The notes: generated by a model from the sequence alone, not told the origin. Counted from the stretch's first letter, positions 46,319 through 61,119 are shown. The stretch: 64,000 nucleotides of DNA from Hordeum vulgare subsp. vulgare (GCF_904849725.1 NW_025422561.1:40001-104000), one strand, 5' to 3'. Program-made: numbers and translations.

Positions 46319-48313
46319 TTATTCAAATTCAAAGCGCTTCGTAATCTTCAACCAGTTTTGTGCTTCAATATAATTTCCCGGAGTAAGCGCTATAGCTTGT
46401 TTCCAATATTCAGCAGCTTGATCAAACCAAGCTTCCGCAATTTCCGAATCACCCTCTAGAATGGCCTGTTCTCCTCGGTCGGAATAGGCAGTTCCTTCCC
46501 TTAGAACCGTACTTGAGAGTTTCCTACCTCATACGGCTCAGAAATTGCTATCTTAATTTCCCCTATCTTAACTGAATTCGATTTATCAAAAATCGATCCA
46601 ATTTGTTCTTGTGTTAAGCAGAAGAAATTAATTACCTAAGTTTCAAACCCTAATTTTTCTCAATAATTAGTTTGATCTTTTTTCCCACCTTCAGAAGAAT
46701 GAAGCATAGATAGATATAGAGCCTTCGTTCAAATTTTCTGAAAGGTAACTATCCCGGTTTCATATATGAAATCTCTATAGAATCCTTGAAAAAGACTTTT
46801 TTCCATAAGAAAGAAAAAAGAACTTACTATCTTTGGGATCTGATACTACACCGCTGCTTAATCCCTTAGTGGATCGGCTCTATTACATAAGCGGATTCCT
46901 AAATTTTGCCCCATATCATGGGATAAGTAAGCAGTTTTTTTTAGTTGTATCGACCCAGTCGCTCACTAATTGATCTTTACGGTGCTTTCTCTATCAATTT
47001 GAGAAACTTTATCCATAGAGTAGTAGTATAGGCCATACTTTCTTCGTTTTTTGATTCTCGTGAAGTGTCCTTCCTTCCTACAGCTGATAGGGAAAAATCG
47101 TTGTTTTTACGATCCCTATGTAGAAAGCCCTTTTTTCCAGTATTTACTAGAAAATTTGATCCTCTCTTTTTTTGTCTTTCTATAGTGGAGATAGTCGCAC
47201 GTAATGACAGATCACGGCCATATTATTAAAAGCTTGCGGTAAGAAGGGGTTTCGTTCTAGTGCCCGGAAATAATATTCCAAAGCCTTTGTATGCTCTCCA
47301 TTGCTTGTGTGTATAAGGCCTATGTTATAGAGTATATAACTTCGATCATAGGGATCGATTTCTAGTCGCGTAGCTTCATAATAATTTTGCAAAGCTTCCG
47401 CATAATTTCCTTCGGATTGAGCCAACATCCGTTACGGTCGTTCATTCTATTCAAAAAATCTCCGTTCCAAAACCGTACATGAGGTTTTCATCTCATACGG
47501 CTCCTCCCTTCTGTACATAATAGTACTAAGCGAAATAATCTTAATCTATAGAATCAAAATAGAATTAGTCCCGTCTCATTATGAACCGAAAGGGGCTGGT
47601 ATTTTTCCAAGAAATCTCTAGCCAACCTTCCCACAAGAGGTTTTTCTTAACACCAATGAATTCTATTAATGCTAGAGGAAAACGATAGCTCCAATAATTT
47701 CTTTGTTCTCAACGCCTCCTATTTAGAGGAATTAGCTACTTCAACGATCTTTGATGGTTATAGGGGTATCCAAAGTACAAACCTGATGGTTGTTTGTTAT
47801 CCCAACCATTCTTCCCAGCCCTGATACCGATCAGGAAAGGGGTAATTTCTACCAAAGTTTTTCTCTTGTTGATTCCTATTTCTAGGTGTAGTGCTTTTCT
47901 CCCCTATGCTGCCTACGGATACTAATAGAGTGGCCTGTAATCCATACCATACCATATCCTGTAGGTGTAACCTTTCGCTCAATACTCAAATCTACAATTG
48001 AAGTATCTGAAGCCGCATCAATCGAGGATACACGACGGAAGGAATTGTTAGTTCGCCTCACCTTCCCGAAGCGTGGGTTTGCTTGCTTTACAAATTTGGT
48101 TCTCTCTATGCCAACCCCTTTTCTTTTTCCTAAGACTGAGGTATAGGTAGGTCTAAAAAAAAGCAAAAAAAAAAAGAGTCAAATCGCACCATCTCTATAA
48201 TAAGTAAATGCCTTTTTTTCTCCTGAGGTTGTCGGAATTATTCGCAATAAAATATTGGCTATAATTGAGAAGGTCTTATCAATGAAATTTCCATTTACAC
48301 GGGATCTAGGCAT
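46319..48313 (-). CDS. ycf3: Photosystem I assembly protein Ycf3, three exons
   Basis: The exons are 48190-48313 (124 bp), 47201-47430 (230 bp) and 46319-46477 (159 bp), giving 170 aa; the gene is also called pafI. It is a thylakoid-bound chaperone with TPR repeats that helps assemble PsaA and PsaB. Visible TPR segments are [38 protein letters not shown] and [20 protein letters not shown]. The protein starts [19 protein letters not shown] and ends KITKRFEFE. The 5' splice sites of both introns are GTGCGA. Confidence 0.95.
46478..47200 (-). other. Group II intron 2 of ycf3
   Basis: The intron is 723 nt. The domain V hairpin is at about 46503-46539 (minus strand GAGCCGTATGAGGTAGGAAAC...). Confidence 0.9.
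47431..48189 (-). other. Group II intron 1 of ycf3
   Basis: The intron is 759 nt. The domain V hairpin is at about 47468-47502 (minus strand GAGCCGTATGAGATGAAAAC...). The open frames seen inside are not conserved genes. Confidence 0.9.
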
Positions 48314-48923
48314 AATTCCCAAGCCATTCTATATAGAATTGTTTTCATTCCTTCACAAAATAACATAAAAACAAACACATTCGATTCTTATAATTATAAA
48401 TAGATTGATCCATATGCTCTAAATCCATATGTTTTAAATGGATAAGAGAGATATGGATTTTCCGCTCAGCTCAAATTGTATCCTTTTCCTTCTGCTTGGA
48501 CACGAAGAGATATGCAATATTTGACTAAGACTGGATTTCATTCCACTTTCCTATTTCTGAACAACAACTTATGTCATCAACTATTTCGTGTTTTCAAAGT
48601 TATTAATTGTCTCATACTCTATTTTTGATTTCAATGGTGTAGCGTATCTTATGCAAACGGAATTCTAAGGTTTCTTTATTTTATTATGCAATAAGAAGAA
48701 TTCTTGCATTCTCTTTTTCTTTAGTTGCGGGAAAACCTAAATTAAAACTTTTATTTTATAGCGAGCGCAATTTCTAGTAAAAAATCCTGTATCCTTCCAC
48801 CTAGATCAAAAGGAATTTTTCCAATAGAACTAGGGAACCCCCGAGCGGTTGCGGTTGTACCTGTACTGCAGGAATAAGAAAACTCGCTATTCACTCAGTT
48901 TATTTTCCATAATAAGTTATGTA
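48314..48923. other. ycf3-trnS spacer
   Basis: This is 610 nt. A direct repeat AAATCCATATG / TTTTAAATGGATA near 48420-48445 could form a weak hairpin. No gene is seen. Confidence 0.55.
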
Positions 48924-49010
48924 GGAAAGATGGCCGAGCGGTTCAAGGCGTAGCATTGGAACTGCTATGTAGACTTTTGTTTACCGAGGGTTCGAATCCC
49001 TCTCTTTCCG
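48924..49010 (+). tRNA. trnS-GGA: tRNA-Ser (GGA)
   Basis: This 87-nt class II tRNA has acceptor GGAAAGA/TCTTTCC, anticodon loop TTGGAAC and a long variable arm. Confidence 0.95.
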
Positions 49011-49311
49011 TTTTTCTTAATTCATCAACGTTAAGGATCACAATGTATCAAATCAAATAGCAATTTATTCCAGTAATAATATCTTATATTATCTTATTTT
49101 TATTTAATAGAAATTAAAAATTCTCTATAGCAAATTACTGTGGTATGTAAACATAGAGGAAAAAAGCAAAAAGGATCCTAATCCTAGGGTTAATCAATTT
49201 TAGCTAGTTGATGGGAAAATACGAATTAATGGTAATGGTCTTAGGGCTATTTAGTTCGGGGAAAGGGGAAGGGGAAGAAAATTCTATGAACCTTTCCTTT
49301 TTTCATTAAGT
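49011..49311. other. trnS-GGA to rps4 spacer
   Basis: This is 301 nt of AT-rich sequence between convergent genes. No gene or strong hairpin is evident. Confidence 0.5.
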
Positions 49312-49917
49312 TCAAGTCTGACGAGAGTAATATTCTACAACTAACAACTCATTTATTTTGAGACCGACCCACTTCCTATCTAGGATTTTATTTACTAGTC
49401 CTTTATATTCCAATGTGTCAATCGTCAAATGGCTTGGCAATTTCCCCGGGTCCGATGAAGCAATATAATTTTGAACCAGACCTTTTGATCTTTGGTTATC
49501 TTTCGTAGTAATAATATCTCGGGGTTTGCAACGAAAACTTGGTATATTGACTATACGGCCATTAACTAAAATATGTCTATGGTTGACTAATTGGCGGGCC
49601 CCAGGAATGGTTGAAGCCATACCCAATCGAAAAAGGATATTATCCAAACGCATTTCAAGTAATTGTAGTAAAACCTGGCCTGTTGACCTTTTTGCTTTTC
49701 CAGCGATATGTACATATCTAAGTAATTGTCGTTCTGTCAGACCATAATGAAAACGCAATTTCTGTTTTTCTTGAAGACGAATACGATATTGCTCCTTTTT
49801 CCCAGAATTGAATTTTTTTTTAAGATTACTTCCGGATTTAGGTGTTTTTCTAGTGAGTCCTGGTAAAGCTCCCAAACGGCGTATTTTTTTTAAACGAGGT
49901 CCTCGATAACGGGACAT
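49312..49917 (-). CDS. rps4: 30S ribosomal protein S4
   Basis: The product is 201 aa, normal for plastids. S4 nucleates small-subunit assembly. The N-terminus is [20 protein letters not shown]. The S4 RNA-binding domain is near residues 90-150 ([20 protein letters not shown] then [20 protein letters not shown]). GGAGT stands about 6 nt before the ATG. Confidence 0.97.
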   Translation of the reverse strand: MSRYRGPRLKKIRRLGALPGLTRKTPKSGSNLKKKFNSGKKEQYRIRLQEKQKLRFHYGLTERQLLRYVHIAGKAKRSTGQVLLQLLEMRLDNILFRLGMASTIPGARQLVNHRHILVNGRIVNIPSFRCKPRDIITTKDNQRSKGLVQNYIASSDPGKLPSHLTIDTLEYKGLVNKILDRKWVGLKINELLVVEYYSRQT

Positions 49918-50225
49918 GAAGACTCCTTTTTTTTATTGAAATTTCATTTTACACAATTAATTTCATTGTATTTACATTACAGAATACATCGAAATTAAAA
50001 CTGAATTAAACTACAGGATAAACAGAGTAAAATCAACTAAAGTACCACAAAAAATGGAATTTCATCAAAATCTGTATTTTTTGTATTTTTTGTATATATA
50101 TTATTTATTTTATTGTTTTGTATCTAGCAAAATAGTAAGGTAAAAAACATAAAAGATCCTGGATTCTCCATTTAATTCGGAAAAAAAGAGATTCTTGTTC
50201 GTAGAACATCGATAGAGAAAAAAAA
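49918..50225. other. rps4-trnT-UGU spacer
   Basis: This is 308 nt, strongly AT-rich, including TTTTTTGTATTTTTTGTATATA repeats near 50075-50105. No gene is seen. Confidence 0.5.
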
Positions 50226-50298
50226 AGCCGACTATCGGATTTGAACCGATGACCCTCGCATTACAAATGCGATGCTCTAACCTCTGAGCTAAGTGGGC
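50226..50298 (-). tRNA. trnT-UGU: tRNA-Thr (UGU)
   Basis: This is a 73-nt tRNA on the minus strand with anticodon loop TTTGTAA and T-loop TTCAAAT. The acceptor arm has one C-C mismatch at the fourth pair. Confidence 0.94.
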
Positions 50299-50921
50299 TT
50301 ACATAACGGAAATAGTGTAACAAATAGAAATAGGTATAGTATAGGAAATCCGTAAAATCTCAGATATTAGTTATTACTCTTAGCTATTAACTAGTTCTAA
50401 ATTTGAAGTTCTACTTATAAAAAAATACTAAATAAAAAAATACTAAAACTTCTTAAAGATAAAGTTAGCTTGATATGCTTAACTATAGGATATTTAAAAA
50501 GAAAATTATAGACTTTATGGGTATTTTCATTCGATCATTATAGACTTTATTATTTGTTAATAATTTGAGGATTAATATTTCACTAAGGGGAACATAAAGT
50601 CAGAGTAAATAAAATTGATAATTCTGATTAGAAAAAAAGAATAAATATCCAGCGTTATAGTATAATTTCGAATACTATAAAAAAGTAAGACGGGAGGTGG
50701 GGGAGATAAAAAGTTTTGGATATATTGATTCGGATTGAATTGCAAATACATCAAGGATAGAATCAATGTAATTCAGAATTGCAATAAGCAAGCGGGGTCT
50801 CTCAAATAGAGTCGAACTGAACTGCTAGACTACGTTGAGTGATGAACTCAATGATTCAAAAAAAAAACTAAGAGATGGATGAAATTACACAAGGAATCCT
50901 GGTCTCAAAGAAGAGGGAAGT
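50299..50921. other. trnT-trnL spacer
   Basis: This is 623 nt, AT-rich, with short repeats (AAAAAAATACTAAA, and ATTATAGACTTTAT twice at about 50505-50550). It contains the promoter of trnL, not placed. Confidence 0.55.
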
Positions 50922-51574
50922 GGGGATATGGCGAAATCGGTAGACGCTACGGACTTGATTGTATTGAGCCTTGGTATGGAAACCTGCTAAGTGGTAACTT
51001 CCAAATTCAGAGAAACCCTGGAATTAAAAAAGGGCAATCCTGAGCCAAATCCGTGTTTTGAGAAGGGATTCTCGAACTAGAATACAAAGGAAAAGGATAG
51101 GTGCAGAGACTCAATGGAAGCTGTTCTAACGAATCGAGTTAATTACGTTGTGTTGTTAGTGGAATTCCTTCTAATTCTAAATTAGAGAAAGAGGGGTTTT
51201 ATACTTTATACATTTAATAAACACGTATAGATACTGACATAGCAAACGATTAATCACAGAACTCATATTATAATATAGGTTCTTTATCTTTTTTAAAATT
51301 TCAAAATAAAATTCGAAATGATTATGAAATAAAAAACTCATATCATAATTTTATTTTGAATTATTGTGAATCCACTCCATTCGAATATTGAATAATCAAA
51401 TTCTTCAATTCAAATTCAAAGTTTTGAGAACTTTTAAAAAGAAAGTGGATTAATCGGACGAGGACAAAGAGAGAGTCCCATTCTACATGTCAATACTGAC
51501 AACAATGAAATTTCTAGTAAAAGGAAAATCCGTCGACTTTTTAAGTTGTGAGGGTTCAAGTCCCTCTATCCCCA
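50922..51574 (+). tRNA. trnL-UAA: tRNA-Leu (UAA), split by a group I intron
   Basis: Exon 1 is 50922-50956 (35 nt, ending ...GGACTT). Exon 2 is 51525-51574 (50 nt). The junction falls within the anticodon loop CTTAAAA. The intron is the ancient group I intron of cyanobacterial origin. Confidence 0.95.
50957..51524 (+). other. Group I intron of trnL-UAA
   Basis: The intron is 568 nt. It follows U, as group I introns do, and ends in G. Core elements are visible: AACCTGCTAAGTGGTAACTT, GGGCAATCCTGAGCC and GGTGCAGAGACTCAATGG. It has no open reading frame. Confidence 0.93.
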
Positions 51575-51894
51575 AATCCTCTTTTTTTTTCTTTTTATCA
51601 ATGGGTTTAAGATTCATTAGCTTTCTCATTCTACTCTTTCACAAAGGAAAGGAATGCGAAGAGAACTCAATGGATCTTATCCTATTCATTGAATAGATTT
51701 CTTTTTTATTAGAGTATCGGCAAGAAATCTTGGTTATTCACTCTATTTTTAAGTATTATTTAAGTAAACCATGCACAATGCATAGGGCTACCCCCCCCCT
51801 TTCAAATTTTGAATTTGAAATACTTTAATTGATTTTTTAGTCCTTTTAATTGACATAGATACAAATACTCTACTAGGATGATGCACAAGAAAAG
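51575..51894. other. trnL-trnF spacer
   Basis: This is 320 nt. It contains a C9 run (51792-51800) and the palindrome TTTCAAATTTTGAATTTGAAA, about 51801-51821. No gene is seen. Confidence 0.6.
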
Positions 51895-51899
51895 GTCAG

Positions 51900-51936
<37 letters not shown>

Positions 51937-51967
51937 CGTGTCACCAGTTCAAATCTGGTTCCTGGCA
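51895..51967 (+). tRNA. trnF-GAA: tRNA-Phe (GAA)
   Basis: This 73-nt tRNA has acceptor GTCAGGA/TCCTGGC and anticodon loop CTGAAAA. All stems pair. No tandem trnF pseudogenes follow it. Confidence 0.95.
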
Positions 51968-52553
51968 GAGAAAAAAAAAGATCCACCGAATAGGTATTGA
52001 TCCAAATACCTCGAGATGGATTGTGATACATATTTATTAATAATATATAATATAGATAGAGTATGATTTATTCATCTAAGTGGATAAATCTATAATATAA
52101 ATATAGAGGCACTTCTTTTTAGAGAAGTTTTAAAATATACCCTTTCTTTATGATAAGGAAGGGGGTGAGATTAGGTTCCCCTTTATTTTTTTGCGTTTCT
52201 TTATTTTGTATTCCACTATTCCGACGAATATTTTTTTAGTCTTGCTTATCTTTATCTTATCTTATTTTCCTAGTTGTGCTAAGTCATGTGCGCGATACAA
52301 AGTTCCTGGTAGAGAACTTCTTTGAGTCATCCTATTTTTCTGTTCATATGAAGGAAATTAATATGTGATTTTCAAAATAGGGGAATCCAAATGAAACCCT
52401 TTTTTGGCTCAGTCTATCTGGAATGCTTTTGTATAATAGGAATTAATTATAAATAGGTATTCCGTTTCATCTAGGAAAAGAACCTAAAAATATTCCTTGA
52501 CTTGAATAAAATCTGGAGTTGTGTTGTATAAGTGAGCACGAATTTCTTATCAT
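51968..52553. other. trnF-ndhJ spacer
   Basis: This is 586 nt between convergent genes. It is AT-rich with no coding potential. Confidence 0.5.
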
Positions 52554-53033
52554 TCAATGAGCATCTTGTATTTCATAAAAATTGGGGGTTATATAGTCCT
52601 TACGTAAGGGCCAGCCTATCCAACTTTCAGGCATTAGGATACGTTTAAGGCGCGGATGATTATCATAAGAGATTCCCACCATATCATAAGATTCGCGTTC
52701 TTGAAAATCGGCACTTCTCCAAATCCAGAAGACAGACGGAATTCTAGGATTATCCTTTTGGGCAAAGACTTTTATGCAGACTTCTTCTGGATTATCTATA
52801 CCGTATTGTATTCTTGTAAGATGATACACGCTAGCTAAAGATCCACCGGGTGCTACATCATAAGCACATTGGGAGCGTAAATAATTATAACCATATACAT
52901 ATAAAATGACAGCAATGGAATCCCAATCCCCTGCTTTTATTTGTAAAGTCTCTATTCCTCGGTGATCAAAGCCCAAAGATCTATGAACCACCTCATGTTT
53001 GACTAGCCAATTAGATAACCAACCCTGCTGCAT
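52554..53033 (-). CDS. ndhJ: NDH subunit J
   Basis: The product is 159 aa, a peripheral-arm subunit of the chloroplast NADH dehydrogenase-like complex that drives cyclic electron flow. I start at [20 protein letters not shown], the standard grass N-terminus. The frame extends 29 codons upstream without family support. The conserved region is [20 protein letters not shown] then [20 protein letters not shown]. It is last in the ndhC-ndhK-ndhJ operon. Confidence 0.97.
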   Translation of the reverse strand: MQQGWLSNWLVKHEVVHRSLGFDHRGIETLQIKAGDWDSIAVILYVYGYNYLRSQCAYDVAPGGSLASVYHLTRIQYGIDNPEEVCIKVFAQKDNPRIPSVFWIWRSADFQERESYDMVGISYDNHPRLKRILMPESWIGWPLRKDYITPNFYEIQDAH

Positions 53034-53135
53034 TGTCTTCATCTCTCCCTCTTTGTATAAATATTTCCCATTTCGGATGCAAGTTTGAAAGATTGCTCTG
53101 CTTTTTCTTTTTCTACACAAAAGAGCCCCCCCCTC

Positions 53136-53873
53136 CTAATTCACTAATTTGTAGGAAGGTACTGGACTTTTGGATTTTAAAAAAGTTTCAGAAGATATAT
53201 CTAATGTCGATGGTGATTGATAGAGCAATTCTTGCTCATAAGTTCCTGTATGAGTACTGCGCCTAACATAAAGCTTGTGACTGGTAGTAAAACATCTTTT
53301 TTTATTTTGAGATAGAGTTCGATCCTCAACTATTTCTCGCGATATCTTCTTACGAAGTTTTGTTAGGGCATCTATAACTGCCTCCGGTTTAGGAGGGCAG
53401 CCCGGCAAGTAGACATCCACAGGAATTAACTTATCAACTCCCCGAACAGTACTATAGGAATCCGTACTGAACATTCCCCCTGTAATAGTACAGGCTCCCA
53501 TAGCAATGACGTATTTTGGTTCAGGCATTTGCTCGTATAATCTCACTAAAGACGGAGCCATTTTCATTGTTACCGTACCGGCTGTTAAAATTAGGTCTGC
53601 TTGCCTAGGACTTGATCTTGGTACCAATCCATAACGATCAAAATCGAATCGTGAACCTATTAATGAAGCAAATTCAATGAAACAACAACTGGTACCGTAT
53701 AGAAGGGGCCATAAACTGGAGAGTCTTGACCAATTCGAAAGATCATTTAGTGTAGTTGAAATAACAGAATTGGAACTTGTTTGGTCAAGTAAGGGAAACT
53801 CAATCAAATTCATAACTGTCTCAATAGAATCTTTTCCTTCTTTTTTTTTGTCTAAATATTCAGTTAAGACCAT
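53136..53873 (-). CDS. ndhK: NDH subunit K
   Basis: The product is 245 aa. It is homologous to the complex I subunit that carries the N2 iron-sulphur cluster. The cysteine motifs are visible ([38 protein letters not shown]). I start at [16 protein letters not shown], which overlaps the end of ndhC by 10 nt. A later in-frame ATG ([11 protein letters not shown]) is an alternative start used in some annotations. The frame runs 37 codons further upstream but is covered by ndhC. Confidence 0.95.
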
Positions 53874-54226
53874 TCCAAGGCTCCTTTTCGCCATGCATAA
53901 ACTAAACCGACAACTAAGATAAGCACGAAAATCAAAGCTTCGATAAAAACGGATACACCCAATACGTCGAAACTCATTGCCCAAGGGTATAGAAAGACGG
54001 TTTCCACATCAAAAACAACAAAAACGAGCGCAAACATATAATAGCGTATTCGGAATTGTACCCAAGCCCCTCCCATGGGTTCTATACCCGATTCATAACT
54101 AGAAAGCTTCTCTGGTCCTTCACTAACCGGGGCTAAAAGCCCTGAAATCGAAAATGCCAAAATAGGAATAAGGCTTGCTATTATTAGAAATGTCCAAAAA
54201 ATATCATATTCGTGAAGCAGAAACAT
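53864..54226 (-). CDS. ndhC: NDH subunit C
   Basis: The product is 120 aa with three membrane helices. It is a complex I subunit 3 homologue in the membrane arm. The motif [20 protein letters not shown] and the following [16 protein letters not shown] are typical. It is the first gene of ndhC-K-J. Confidence 0.97.
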
Positions 54227-54952
54227 AATGTACTCCCATTAATGTGGAATAGGCGGAACTTAAATTAGTCAATTCAATTCAGCATTGTCAATTTATCCAG
54301 AACTTCTCTCTTTTCCTCGGTGAAACAAGAATCTTTTTTGTTCAAACAAAAGCGCTTAGTTTAGCCTTTGTTTCCTCTGTGCTGCATCTTCTTTAAAGAT
54401 TCATCCAATGGAATCCCAACTCCCTTTCTTTTGGATTTCCATTCTATTTAGATATGGTGTATGTAGATCTAATTCTTATATAAAGAAAACTTTATCGTTT
54501 CACTTTGTCTCGCTTTCTCTAGAATCTCTATAAAAAAAGAATAGCTCTATCCTTTATTTACTATTTAATAATAATAAGAGACTATTAAATAAAAATGAGA
54601 ATACTACTAATTAGAATAATTAGAACCTAATTAAGATAGTAGGACTAATCTATGCAGTATAATGAGAAGTAATACTATAAAAATAAAAATAAAGAACTCT
54701 ATTTCAGAACTATGAGACAGAATATTCTGTTTTCTTATTTACTCTTTACTTTATTTTTTCTATTTTTCGTTTTTCTTTTCCTGTCTGTATGATTTTGATT
54801 TTCGATGAATGAGCCTTTGGTAATGCTTTTATCTCTATTCTATGTCGCAGGCGCCTATCCAGTCTATAAACAAATACTAATGCGAAAATGAAAACTATAC
54901 TAAACTAAAGAAAACATAGGATAGAGATCCTAAAATAGAAAAAAGGGCATAT
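54227..54952. other. ndhC-trnV spacer
   Basis: This is 726 nt, very AT-rich, with many short TTATTTACT-like repeats (54545-54775). No gene is seen. Confidence 0.55.
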
Positions 54953-55624
54953 TAGGGCTATACGGATTCGAACCGTAGACCTTCTCGGTAAAACAGATCA
55001 AACGGATTATTATCGAAATGATTTGAACTGTTTCAAAGACCCAACATGCATTTTTTTGCATTGGGCTCTTTCATAAACTGATTTAAAGATCAGTTAGTCC
55101 ACCATAGTTTTTCTTTACGGAAAGATAATGAGATGGCTCCCTGTGCTCTGATTGATTTTTTGTATTATGATCTATCTAGGAGCAATACCAAAGTGTTTCA
55201 AAGGAGGATTACCTTGACTTAGGTCTGCCTCTGGTCTAAATTAAATCAACCTAAGTGAAATGGAGTCTCTATCGTTCCACTGCAAGAGTTAACTATGAGA
55301 CTTCATACACCTTAAAGTTCATAGAACGAAAAGAAGTTTTTTGGAGGCCCTTATCCTCATTACGCCTAGCATTTAGTGGGCTGGATATTTACCTTATCAA
55401 CTAGCAAATCCATAAGGGTTCTATTTGATTAGGCACCTGAATTGGCACCTGAATCGGACTGAACCGACTGTTTGTCAGGCTACTGTTCTCCTATTCTCTC
55501 GAATCTATGAAGTAAGACATTGATTTTGCAATAAGATCGATTATGTTCATTGCATAATAAGCTCCTTTGAAAAGCATTGGCGCACGTGTAAACGAGTTGC
55601 TCTACCGAACTGAGCTATAGCCCT
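54953..55624 (-). tRNA. trnV-UAC: tRNA-Val (UAC), split by a group II intron
   Basis: Exon 1 is 55586-55624 (39 nt, ending in the loop TTTACAC). Exon 2 is 54953-54987 (35 nt, beginning CGAGAAGG). The acceptor is AGGGCTA/TAGCCCT. The 598-nt intron (54988-55585) starts GTGCG on the minus strand. It contains a GGCACCTGAAT direct repeat near 55432-55455. Confidence 0.95.
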
Positions 55625-55829
55625 TATCAGAGATATCTTAACATATAGAGAATTTCTTGTCAAGATGAATATTTTCTAATGCCAGAGGATATCCCTTTGA
55701 TCTGTATCTGTTTAGTATTTAGTTTAGTATTTAGTATATAACAGACCAATAACAGAGCGGTATTGCTTAGAAAAGGGATTCAATATATAATCGATCGAAG
55801 TAATGGGTCTTCCTTTGTGGTGATAAATT

Positions 55830-55872
55830 GCCTACTTAACTCAGTGGTTAGAGTATTGCTTTCATACGGCGG

Positions 55873-55902
<30 letters not shown>
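55830..55902 (+). tRNA. trnM-CAU: Elongator tRNA-Met (CAU)
   Basis: This 73-nt tRNA has anticodon loop TTCATAC and T-loop TTCAAAT. The first acceptor pair is G-U, where other plants usually have A-U. Its position between trnV and atpE is the usual one. Confidence 0.94.
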
Positions 55903-55903
<1 letters not shown>

Positions 55904-56016
55904 GTAGGTAGAAAAATTACTAGATAGCATTGGACTTACTTCGCTTCGCTATCTAATAACTTTTTCTACCCCTCTTCCCTTTTTCTTTGTATCAACTATA
56001 AACCACTGGATTGTCT

Positions 56017-57971
<1,955 letters not shown>

Positions 57972-58224
57972 TTATTGTTGAATAATGCCAAATCAAATCA
58001 AAAAAAATCCAAAAGTAAAAAGGAAATGAATTAGTTAATTCAATAAGAGAGAAAAGGGGACCAGGACTTGATTTCGTTGCCCAAGCGAATCCCATTCAAT
58101 CGTTTACTCATGGAATGAGTCCGTTGGAAAGTTCAATCAATCTTTTTTTCATATACATTTTGCCTTTTGTGGAGGATCTGTGCCTACTCTACTTTCCTAT
58201 CTAGGACTTCGATATACAAAATAT

Positions 58225-58254
58225 ATACTACTGTGAAGCATAGATTGCTGTCAA
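58225..58254 (-). promoter_or_regulatory. atpB promoter
   Basis: On the minus strand TTGACA (58249-58254) and TAGTAT (58225-58230) are 18 nt apart, about 300 nt upstream of atpB. This matches a plastid-encoded-polymerase promoter. Confidence 0.75.
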
Positions 58255-58352
58255 CAAAGAATTTTATTAGTATTTAGTTAGGTATTTGCATTCCAAATAA
58301 GAAAAGAGACCTATTAAGAACTTGTAAAATAAGGATTAGGGATTAATTTGGG

Positions 58353-58382
58353 TTGCGCTATACCTATCAAAGAGTATACAAT
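58353..58382 (+). promoter_or_regulatory. rbcL promoter
   Basis: TTGCGC (58353-58358) and TACAAT (58377-58382) have an 18-nt spacer, the conserved rbcL promoter of grasses and other angiosperms. It gives a leader of roughly 300 nt. Confidence 0.88.
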
Positions 58383-58466
58383 AATGATGGATTTGGTAAA
58401 TCAAATCCATGGTTTAATAACGAACCGTGTTAACTTACCATAACAACAACTCAATTCCTATCGAAT

Positions 58467-58490
58467 TCCTATAGTGGAATTCCTATAGGA
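58467..58490 (+). promoter_or_regulatory. rbcL leader hairpin
   Basis: TCCTATAG and CTATAGGA form a perfect 8-bp stem around an 8-nt loop in the rbcL 5' UTR. It sits in a run of AATTCCTAT repeats. A role in mRNA stability is an inference. Confidence 0.6.
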
Positions 58491-58681
58491 TAGAACATAC
58501 ACAGGGTGTACGCATTATATATGAATGAAACATATTCATTAACCTAAGCATGCCCTCAATTTTCTTTAATGAGTTGATATTATATTAATTGAATATCCTT
58601 TTTGTTTTACGAGATTTTTGCTAAAGTTTCATTTACGCCTAATTAACATCGAGTAGACCCTGTTATTGTGAGAATTCTTAA

Positions 58682-60145
<1,464 letters not shown>

Positions 60146-60232
60146 AAAAAAATAAACGAAATAAAAAGAGAAAAAAATAAGTTATGAAATGCAGTAATTC
60201 TTCTTTATTCTTCTAATTGATTGCAATTAAAC

Positions 60233-60271
60233 TCGGCTCAATCTTTTTTTTTATAAAAAAGATTGAGCCGA
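60233..60271 (+). terminator. rbcL 3' stem-loop
   Basis: A perfect 17-bp stem (TCGGCTCAATCTTTTTT and its complement) with a 5-nt loop lies 87 nt after the rbcL stop. It is the usual mRNA 3' processing and stability hairpin. Confidence 0.9.
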
Positions 60272-60415
60272 ATAAAAATAGATCATGATATGATCATGAG
60301 ACTTGACAAATCGAGATTCGTCTATTCTATATATCTAGAATATATATATATATTAAGGTATAATACAATAAAGAAATAAAAAGAAAATAATAAAATATAG
60401 TAGTATCATATGATA

Positions 60416-60700
60416 ATGGAATCAAATACGCAGTATTTACAGAAAAAAGTCTTCGTTTATTGGGAAAGAATCAATATACTTTTAATGTCGAATCGGGATT
60501 CACTAAGACAGAAATAAAGCATTGGTTCAAACTCTTCTTTGGATTAAGGTGGTAGCTGTGAATAGCCATCGACTACCTGGAAAAGGTAGAAGAATAGGAC
60601 CTATTCTGGGCCGTACAATGCATTACAGACGTATGATCATTACCCTTCAACCGGGTTATTCTATTCCACTTCTAGATAGAGAAAAAAACTAAAGGAGAAT
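60416..60700 (+). pseudogene. rpl23: rpl23 pseudogene downstream of rbcL
   Basis: The 285 nt align end to end with 1928-2213 of the IR copy of rpl23. I count about four substitutions and one single-base deletion. The first codons are missing. The deletion (GGTGTT to GGATT) shifts the frame and gives a TAG at 60553-60555. The similarity stops exactly after GGAGAAT, just before the rpl2 start in the original. This displaced copy is a known feature of grass plastomes. Confidence 0.96.
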
Positions 60701-60807
60701 GAATGAAAAAAGACATAGTTTGGAAGTTAGACCTTTTTATAAGACTCTCTTTCAATTTCAAAAAAGAGGACGTTTGAAACTTTTAACAGGCGTAATCGTG
60801 AGTCAAC

Positions 60808-61119
60808 ATGCTAGAACTAGATAAGGAAGTTTTCTATAACCTTAATAAAAAGGATAAAAAGGTAGTTTTAGTTTATGACTCCGATCAAGAGCGAGAAATC
60901 CTTGATTTGGGATTGGACATAGAACCTGGACCCATCGGAGAGACGTTGAAAGGAGCGTATCCTGATGGTAAGAATTATACTTTCGTGGAAATACAGCGCT
61001 ATAGACTTCAGTGTGGTAGAGTAGACGTTTTGTTCCTAATTTTTCTGGACCAAACCTCCGCTCCGACCCAACGATACAATGAATTTTTTCTGTTCATATT
61101 CATAAATAAAAAAGATTAG
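60808..61119 (+). pseudogene. Unidentified ORF, possibly the accD-like remnant
   Basis: An intact 103-aa frame (MLELDKEVFYNLNKKDKKVV... QRYRLQCGRVDV...) lies where accD stands in other angiosperms, between rbcL and psaI. Rice has an ORF of 106 codons at this locus annotated as an accD-like remnant, and I think this is its counterpart. I cannot align it to the carboxyltransferase core: no zinc-finger cysteines or catalytic motifs are visible. The N-terminal 70 residues are charged and look protein-like; the C-terminal 30 are low-complexity. No membrane span is clear, and the ribosome binding site is weak. Function unknown. Confidence 0.45.

Noticed and set aside
47882..48166. A 94-codon open frame in ycf3 intron 1
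   Set aside because: It lies within the intron between well-defined splice sites and shows no known motif.
60416..60700. A second functional rpl23 gene
   Set aside because: The start codons are missing and a one-base deletion leads to an in-frame TAG at 60553-60555.
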